The notes beneath the pieces are model-generated. The model ran no database searches. It was not told the origin of the DNA and was given only the letters and a program-made list of their open reading frames with translations. A program made the translations under genes and the position numbers. A DNA stretch of 64,000 nt from contig NZ_CP016397.1 of the NCBI RefSeq assembly GCF_002240035.1, forward strand, positions 1,386,001 to 1,450,000, read 5' to 3'. This document shows, piece after piece, positions 59,449-64,000 of the stretch. Source of the stretch: Legionella clemsonensis. Its GTDB lineage: Bacteria > Pseudomonadota > Gammaproteobacteria > Legionellales > Legionellaceae. Positions within the stretch are counted from its first letter, which is position 1, and each line of letters starts with the position of its first letter.

Positions 59449-60609
59449 ATGGGCCAGTTTGTAAAAGCACGTAATCAGGAATTCATTGAAACTGATAAAG
59501 CAGCTTATTATCGCGAGCAATATCAGTCTTATATGACAGGTCCTGAATGGCGTAATGTCGAGATGGCGGAAGAGTATGGTAAGTTCTTACAAGAAGGGCA
59601 ATCCCTGTTTCATTTCCCCTATTTTCGACAAGTTTACGATCTTTGGCGTGTAATTTTTAATTCCTATGCTGCTGCTAGAAGATATAACAGCCGATCGGAA
59701 ATATTCTTTTCTGAATACATGTTAATGGATTTGTTCATTGGTTTTTTTACTACATTAGAACTCATTCCCAAAGGCATCCTATCTCTCTTTCTTGTCCCCT
59801 TTGTCAATAAAGATAATAAGACGCAAATGCAACAGCATTTAGCTGACTATTATAAAGAATATGCAGCAAATTTAGAAACCATTCCTTTTTACGATCACAA
59901 ATACAAAGAAAATCGTGAGAAACTCGCGCAAGCTTACAAAGAGTGTACCGATAAAACTTGGGGCGATTGGTTTAGTTGGAAATGTGTATCATTTGAATTA
60001 TGGGCAAGACGCTGGATTTCTAAACCGTTAAGTTACTGGTTTCATCAAGAAGATAATATAGTTGCGCCGACTACAGATATTCTAGTGAAGATGAATGTAG
60101 AGGGAATCGAGGATCCTGAATTAATAAAAACAAATTTTAAGCAAAGGCTTTCTAATCTGGATAGTAGTCTTGTTTCAATAATCAAGGATAAAGAAAACAA
60201 GGAGTCTCTCTACGTAAAAGAAAAAAATCCTGAGAAAACCTACACTTCTGTTTATGCCAGATTAAGAGTTCCTCGTTATGCAGCATTTCAACCTGTGCTG
60301 CGACAATTAGCTGCTCAGGAAATTAAACTTCGAAAAATCGCCGGTCAAGATCAGGTACAGGTCAAGTGTCTTATCAATGCAGATAATGAAACTAGTTTTC
60401 ATCTTCGTGAAGAGAAATTAAATCGTATTTCTCATGCTCAACCTTTGTACAGTTATAGTGATCGTATTCATAATTACCGGAAAATTTGCCTGTTTGATGT
60501 TCCTGTGAAAAAGCTTTCTAAGGTAGTCATGGAAATAGATAAATGCAGAGAGAGCACTGAAGATTCATCCACCAAAGATGTCGAAGTCAAATTCATTCAT
60601 AATTTTTAG
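59449..60609 (+). CDS. Uncharacterised protein with one hydrophobic segment
   Basis: Unrecognised protein of 386 residues. About 85-115 is hydrophobic (MDLFIGFFTTLELIPKGILS) and may be a membrane segment or hairpin. The rest is charged; aromatic-rich N-terminal stretch (AYYREQYQSYMTGPEWRNVE). It lies 11 bases before the FAD/methyltransferase fusion gene, so they should be cotranscribed and may form one complex (inference). No signal peptide. Confidence 0.75.
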   Translation: MGQFVKARNQEFIETDKAAYYREQYQSYMTGPEWRNVEMAEEYGKFLQEGQSLFHFPYFRQVYDLWRVIFNSYAAARRYNSRSEIFFSEYMLMDLFIGFFTTLELIPKGILSLFLVPFVNKDNKTQMQQHLADYYKEYAANLETIPFYDHKYKENREKLAQAYKECTDKTWGDWFSWKCVSFELWARRWISKPLSYWFHQEDNIVAPTTDILVKMNVEGIEDPELIKTNFKQRLSNLDSSLVSIIKDKENKESLYVKEKNPEKTYTSVYARLRVPRYAAFQPVLRQLAAQEIKLRKIAGQDQVQVKCLINADNETSFHLREEKLNRISHAQPLYSYSDRIHNYRKICLFDVPVKKLSKVVMEIDKCRESTEDSSTKDVEVKFIHNF

Positions 60610-60620
60610 AGGTAAAACTA

Positions 60621-63443
60621 ATGCCCAAAGCTAAAAAATTCACTGACAGTCTTCCGGAACTTGGTCGCTTTACGTCTATTCCTACTGCCATTATTGATCG
60701 CTCTTATCTTAACGAATCAAAGACTTTTTTAGGCAAAACTTGGAATTTTTTCTTCACTCGATTTATTTACCTGACATTATTTCTGCCTCTTGCAATTGTT
60801 GATTTATTGGTAGCTGGAGCGTTAGGTTTCCGTTATGCGTTGGGCTCTTTTTTTGTTGCAGATGAATTACAGGAAAAACGCCTTGGCCAACAAAAGAAAT
60901 ATGCCACCATTTTTAGTAAAAACCTTTATGCCCTGGTAGCTTTTCTGGTTGGTTTGTTTAATCCGAAATTAGTTGCTTTTTACTTTACGCCTGAAAAAAC
61001 TTCAGAAAATGGTATTACTGCTGGTGGTAGTTATTATCGCGATGAGCACGCCGAAGTTTTGACACCAGAAACTCCTGAAGAAATTCAGCATATTATTCGC
61101 GGAGCCATGGAAAACGAAGTAAAAATAATGCCTGTGGGTGCAGGACGCAGCCAGGGAAAACAATTTTTACCTGAGGGTGGTAACAAGCATGTTGTACTCG
61201 ATATGAGCAAGTTTAATACAGTCGAAATCGATTCGACTAAGAAAACTGCTACTGTCGGTGCTGGGGCACGTTGGATCGATATTCAGAAGAAAGCCAATGA
61301 ACATAAGTTAGCATTAAAGGTAATGCAAGCTTCCAATGTTTTTTCTGTGGGTGGTTCTGTAGGTACTAATATTCATGGTTGGGATCATATTACAGGTGTT
61401 TTATCGAATACGATTCTTTCTATGGATATCATTACTCCTACCGGAGAGCTGAGAAAGAATGTAACCCCCGAGGATCCTTTATTCCATCAAGTTGCAGGCG
61501 GTATAGGGTTATTTGGGACCGTTGTTAGTGTCAAATTGCAACTAACAGATAATGAGCTACTGAAGGAAGTAGGAACAAAAGTTGAGATTAAAGACTATGT
61601 GGAACATTTCCGTAAAAATGTAGATGCAAAAGACAATATTCGCATGCATTTATACCGGTTATCTTTGGATCCAAATGGTCTATTAAAGACAGGAGTAGCT
61701 GTTGATTATGTCCGTGAGGGAGACGAGGTTACACGCGTTGTAACTCCTAATGTAACTGAAGAGGCACATCAAGGTACACGATTTAATCAAATCATGCTCA
61801 ATTTGGCTCGACGCCTTGGTTGGATTAGAAAAAAATATTTTGATAGTGAAGCCGCTCGTTTGTTAGCGAATAACTCGCCTGCTATGAGTATTAATGAAAT
61901 CATGCGGCCCCCTGTCAATGCCTTGTTTAATCCCTCCGTCAGTGAAGCTGAGTGGTTACAAGAATTTTTTCTTCCTGGTGAAAGCTTGTCCGAGTTCTTG
62001 GAAAAACTAGGACAATTGCTGATGGACAACAAGGTTATTTTACTAAACGCCTCCGTACGTTTCGTTAAACAACATGATAAATCACCTTTGTCGTATGCGC
62101 ATGATGGTGATCGCTTTGCAGTTGTATTATGTTTTAATCAATCATTAGCTCCTGATGAAATTATCAAAGCAAAAAAATGGCTTCGTAAAGCCCAAAATTT
62201 GGCTGTGGAGCAGGGTGGAACCTATTATTTACCTTATCAACATGTTTCATCACCTGAGGATTTTGATAAAGCTTATCCTCATGCTCAAGTAGCACAACAA
62301 GTGAAAGAGGAGGTAGATCCCCATCAGGTATTTACCAGTGGTTTCTATCAAAAATATATGGTTCCCAAGCCAGGAAAAGTGAATTACTTTAAAGAGTTAA
62401 TGCAGGATGAGAAACGGAAAAAATTGTTTGAAGGCTTTCTGGATAATGTATTGCAACGTGTTGATAAGGAAAAACTCTATCATTTACTCACCGAGATTAT
62501 GGAATATAATGATACTCATGAGGAAATTTACACTGAGCTTTGCAAAAGATTGCCTGAGGTAATGCCTTCTGCGTTGAGTGGGTTTCGACGTATTCTTAAT
62601 TCCCTCGCAAGTATTAAGGAAGATTTGGCCTCTCAGGCAAAAGCATTGTTATCCAATGTCACCACAATTAATGGCTTAGTGGAAATAGGTTATCCCGGCC
62701 GCTTTGTTGAAGGTTTTAAAAAGAACTTTAAGGTCGTTGGTAATATTGCCGCAGTTTATGAAGGTCAATCAGTAACTGATTATATTCAAACCGGTTTTCC
62801 AAGACCTTATCACCAATTTGCCAAACTCGATTACAATAAACCAAACTTGAGCACGCTTAAAGATAAAAGTGCGGATGTCATTACTTGTTATGTCGGGCTT
62901 CATCATTTTCCTGAAACAGAACTTGATCATTTTTTAGCGGAAGTCAGAAGAGTATTGCGCGATGGAGGCCAATTTCTGTTGGTAGACCATGATGTAAATG
63001 ATGACCCTCACAGTGATTCAATGACGATGGCACACATGGCGCATACAATTTTTAATGCTGTGACGGGTGCGAGTGTGAAAGAAGAACTTCAAGAAACCAG
63101 AAATTTCCATTCCATGAGTTATTGGATTCAAAAGCTGACAGAGCATGGTTTGTCCTGTGGAATTGATGAGTCAGTTAAACACATTAGAGTGGGTGATCCG
63201 AGTCTCAATCGAATGATCAGTTTTGTGAAGAAAGAACCTCAATTACAAAACAAGCATGAAGCAGCAAATGAAGTACTTGAGTGTGTCGAGAATCCTTCCC
63301 CAAGCAATACTCCAGTAGTAGGTCATTGGAGAAAAGCTACTGAAACAATCTCTATCTCTGAATATAAGGATACTTTATTTGCAAGGGAAGATACTGATTC
63401 CCCATCAAACGATACTGCAGGTCTTCAATTAACCCGTTTTTAG
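60621..63443 (+). CDS. FAD-linked oxidase fused to SAM methyltransferase, membrane-anchored
   Basis: Large protein of 940 residues. Two hydrophobic segments lie near the N-terminus (about 35-70 and 93-118). Residues about 130-310 are a PCMH/FAD-binding-4 domain: MPVGAGRSQGKQFLPEGG, then NVFSVGGSVGTNIHGWDH and GGIGLFGTVVSVKL. This resembles aldonolactone/GlcD-type oxidases, with a C-terminal substrate domain ending in DPHQVFTSGF. About 680-900 is a methyltransferase-like domain; ADVITCYVGLHHFPE and EVRRVLRDGGQFLLVDHD are the motif IV-VI region, while the glycine-rich motif I is replaced by VVGNIAAVYEGQS. RBS GAGGTAAAA. The fusion is unusual; substrate unknown. Confidence 0.85.
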   Translation: MPKAKKFTDSLPELGRFTSIPTAIIDRSYLNESKTFLGKTWNFFFTRFIYLTLFLPLAIVDLLVAGALGFRYALGSFFVADELQEKRLGQQKKYATIFSKNLYALVAFLVGLFNPKLVAFYFTPEKTSENGITAGGSYYRDEHAEVLTPETPEEIQHIIRGAMENEVKIMPVGAGRSQGKQFLPEGGNKHVVLDMSKFNTVEIDSTKKTATVGAGARWIDIQKKANEHKLALKVMQASNVFSVGGSVGTNIHGWDHITGVLSNTILSMDIITPTGELRKNVTPEDPLFHQVAGGIGLFGTVVSVKLQLTDNELLKEVGTKVEIKDYVEHFRKNVDAKDNIRMHLYRLSLDPNGLLKTGVAVDYVREGDEVTRVVTPNVTEEAHQGTRFNQIMLNLARRLGWIRKKYFDSEAARLLANNSPAMSINEIMRPPVNALFNPSVSEAEWLQEFFLPGESLSEFLEKLGQLLMDNKVILLNASVRFVKQHDKSPLSYAHDGDRFAVVLCFNQSLAPDEIIKAKKWLRKAQNLAVEQGGTYYLPYQHVSSPEDFDKAYPHAQVAQQVKEEVDPHQVFTSGFYQKYMVPKPGKVNYFKELMQDEKRKKLFEGFLDNVLQRVDKEKLYHLLTEIMEYNDTHEEIYTELCKRLPEVMPSALSGFRRILNSLASIKEDLASQAKALLSNVTTINGLVEIGYPGRFVEGFKKNFKVVGNIAAVYEGQSVTDYIQTGFPRPYHQFAKLDYNKPNLSTLKDKSADVITCYVGLHHFPETELDHFLAEVRRVLRDGGQFLLVDHDVNDDPHSDSMTMAHMAHTIFNAVTGASVKEELQETRNFHSMSYWIQKLTEHGLSCGIDESVKHIRVGDPSLNRMISFVKKEPQLQNKHEAANEVLECVENPSPSNTPVVGHWRKATETISISEYKDTLFAREDTDSPSNDTAGLQLTRF

Positions 63444-63521
63444 TTTTTATGCTTCAGTGAATCTCAGAGCAAGATCATCCTATTTTGAATTAATTTCACA
63501 CGATTATCTTGCACAATTACC

Positions 63522-63711
63522 GTCCTCCTGAGCAAAGCCCGTCCTCCTGAGCAAAGCCCGTCCTCCTGAGCAAAGCCCGTCATCCTGAGCAAAGCCCGTC
63601 CTCCTGAGCAAAGCCCGTCCTCCTGAGCAAAGCCCGTCCTCCTGAGCAAAGCCCGTCCTCCTGAGCAAAGCCCGTCCTCCTGAGCAAAGCCCGTCATCCT
63701 GAGCAAAGCGA
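63522..63711 (+). repeat. Tandem array of ten 19-bp units
   Basis: Ten head-to-tail copies of GTCCTCCTGAGCAAAGCCC from 63522. Units 4 and 10 have GTCATCC in place of GTCCTCC. The last unit runs directly into GCGAAGGATC, the left arm of a palindromic element, so the array is an expansion of that arm. Confidence 0.95.
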
Positions 63712-63817
63712 AGGATCCCCAGCAGATAAAAATCCCGCTCTTTGAACGAAGAGCTCCTTCGCTTTGCTCTGGATGACGCCTTGTGGCTAATTTAGATAAA
63801 GTATGATTTTGCCCTGC
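63691..63817 (-). repeat. Interspersed palindromic repeat, copy C
   Basis: Left arm CGTCATCCTGAGCAAAGCG then AAGGATC; right arm TCCTTCGCTTTGCTCTGGA then TGACG (ends 63778). Beyond the right arm, CCTTGTGGCTAATTTAGATA then AAGTATGATTTTGCCCTG is the reverse complement of the leader of copies A and B. So this copy lies in the opposite orientation. It and the 19-bp array fill the gap from 63444 to about 63817. Confidence 0.85.
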
Positions 63818-63941
63818 AGTGAATCTGAAGCATAAACCTTACTCACTTGACAGATTTGTTTTTCCATCCATACTTTAAAAGGTTCCTACTAAAAAGTGGT
63901 AAAAAATTTTGTAAAAATGTCATGATTTTCACAAAAACAAC

Positions 63942-63970
63942 TTGACTAAATTTTAATCATGAACTATAGT
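63942..63970 (+). promoter_or_regulatory. Sigma-70 type promoter near window end
   Basis: TTGACT (63942-63947) and TATAGT (63965-63970) are separated by exactly 17 bases. It points out of the window toward a gene not seen here. The rest of 63818-64000 shows no gene. Confidence 0.6.
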
Positions 63971-64000
63971 TATAGAGTTGCATTCAAGAGATGTAATTCA

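Noticed and set aside
63464..63706. 80-residue minus-strand frame with repeated Gly-Arg-Ala-Leu-Leu text
   Set aside because: It is only the translation of the 19-bp tandem array; the 19-base unit gives a 57-base (three-unit) coding period, and there is no ribosome site.
63522..63711. CRISPR array
   Set aside because: The repeats are directly adjacent with no unique spacers, and no cas genes are present.
63899..63917. CpxR-like direct repeat GTAAA...GTAAA
   Set aside because: The spacing is seven bases, not the five or six of known CpxR sites, and the region is simply A/T-rich.

Overview
The window is an AT-rich gammaproteobacterial chromosome segment that most likely comes from a member of the Legionellaceae. 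The evidence is the lspFGHIJK-type type II secretion pseudopilin operon next to glnA, an eight-repeat Sel1 protein of the LpnE/Lpg1356 type, an EnhA-type L,D-transpeptidase, hutUH, egtBD, and several eukaryote-like reading frames of the sort seen among Dot/Icm effectors. The species cannot be fixed from the sequence alone. No rRNA, tRNA, prophage, IS transposase or CRISPR array was found.

Layout. 1-5.6 kb: 3' part of a thiolase, a zinc alcohol dehydrogenase, a histone-deacetylase-family deacetylase, a Sel1-repeat protein, acylphosphatase and a periplasmic protein with an M14-peptidase-like residue pattern. 5.6-9.7 kb: type II secretion genes lspK-J-I-H-G-F (minus strand), divergent from glnA. 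11.7-18.8 kb: an accessory patch around htpG. It holds an F-box/WD40-like protein, a 75-residue protein that starts with an almost perfect eIF4E-binding motif, a large protein with a membrane hairpin followed by a coiled-coil partner, and a winged-helix methyltransferase. 19-26.2 kb: fis, lpxB, a GnnA-like oxidoreductase (lipid A), rnhB, rodA (frameshifted as read), mrdA, rlmH and rsfS. 26.4-29.8 kb: a VOC protein and two MFS-type transporters. 29.9-37.1 kb: hutU-hutH, an aldehyde dehydrogenase-SDR-rnhA overlapping set, dnaQ and an L,D-transpeptidase. 37.1-38.7 kb: erpA and mnmA. 39-48.4 kb: the fatty-acid/envelope cluster yceD-rpmF-plsX-fabH-fabD-fabG-acpP-fabF-mltG-tmk-holB-tatD. 48.5-56.6 kb: transporters, anmK (broken or unusual start), an arylamine N-acetyltransferase-like protein, an unknown protein, a TTC38-like protein, a DUF892 protein and a YqjD-like protein. 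57-59.3 kb: ergothioneine genes egtB-egtD. 59.4-63.4 kb: an unknown membrane protein and a 940-residue FAD-oxidase/methyltransferase fusion.

The most notable candidates are two genes that converge at about 12.96 kb. One encodes an F-box plus beta-propeller protein, the architecture of a host SCF ubiquitin-ligase substrate receptor. The other encodes a tiny protein whose N-terminus copies the YxxxxL-phi motif of host eIF4E-binding proteins (4E-T, yeast Caf20). Together they suggest a locus aimed at host ubiquitination and cap-dependent translation; this is inference. Also of note are a palindromic interspersed repeat family with three related copies, one carrying ten tandem 19-bp units; a one-base frameshift in rodA; and a probable TA-dinucleotide frameshift at the anmK start.
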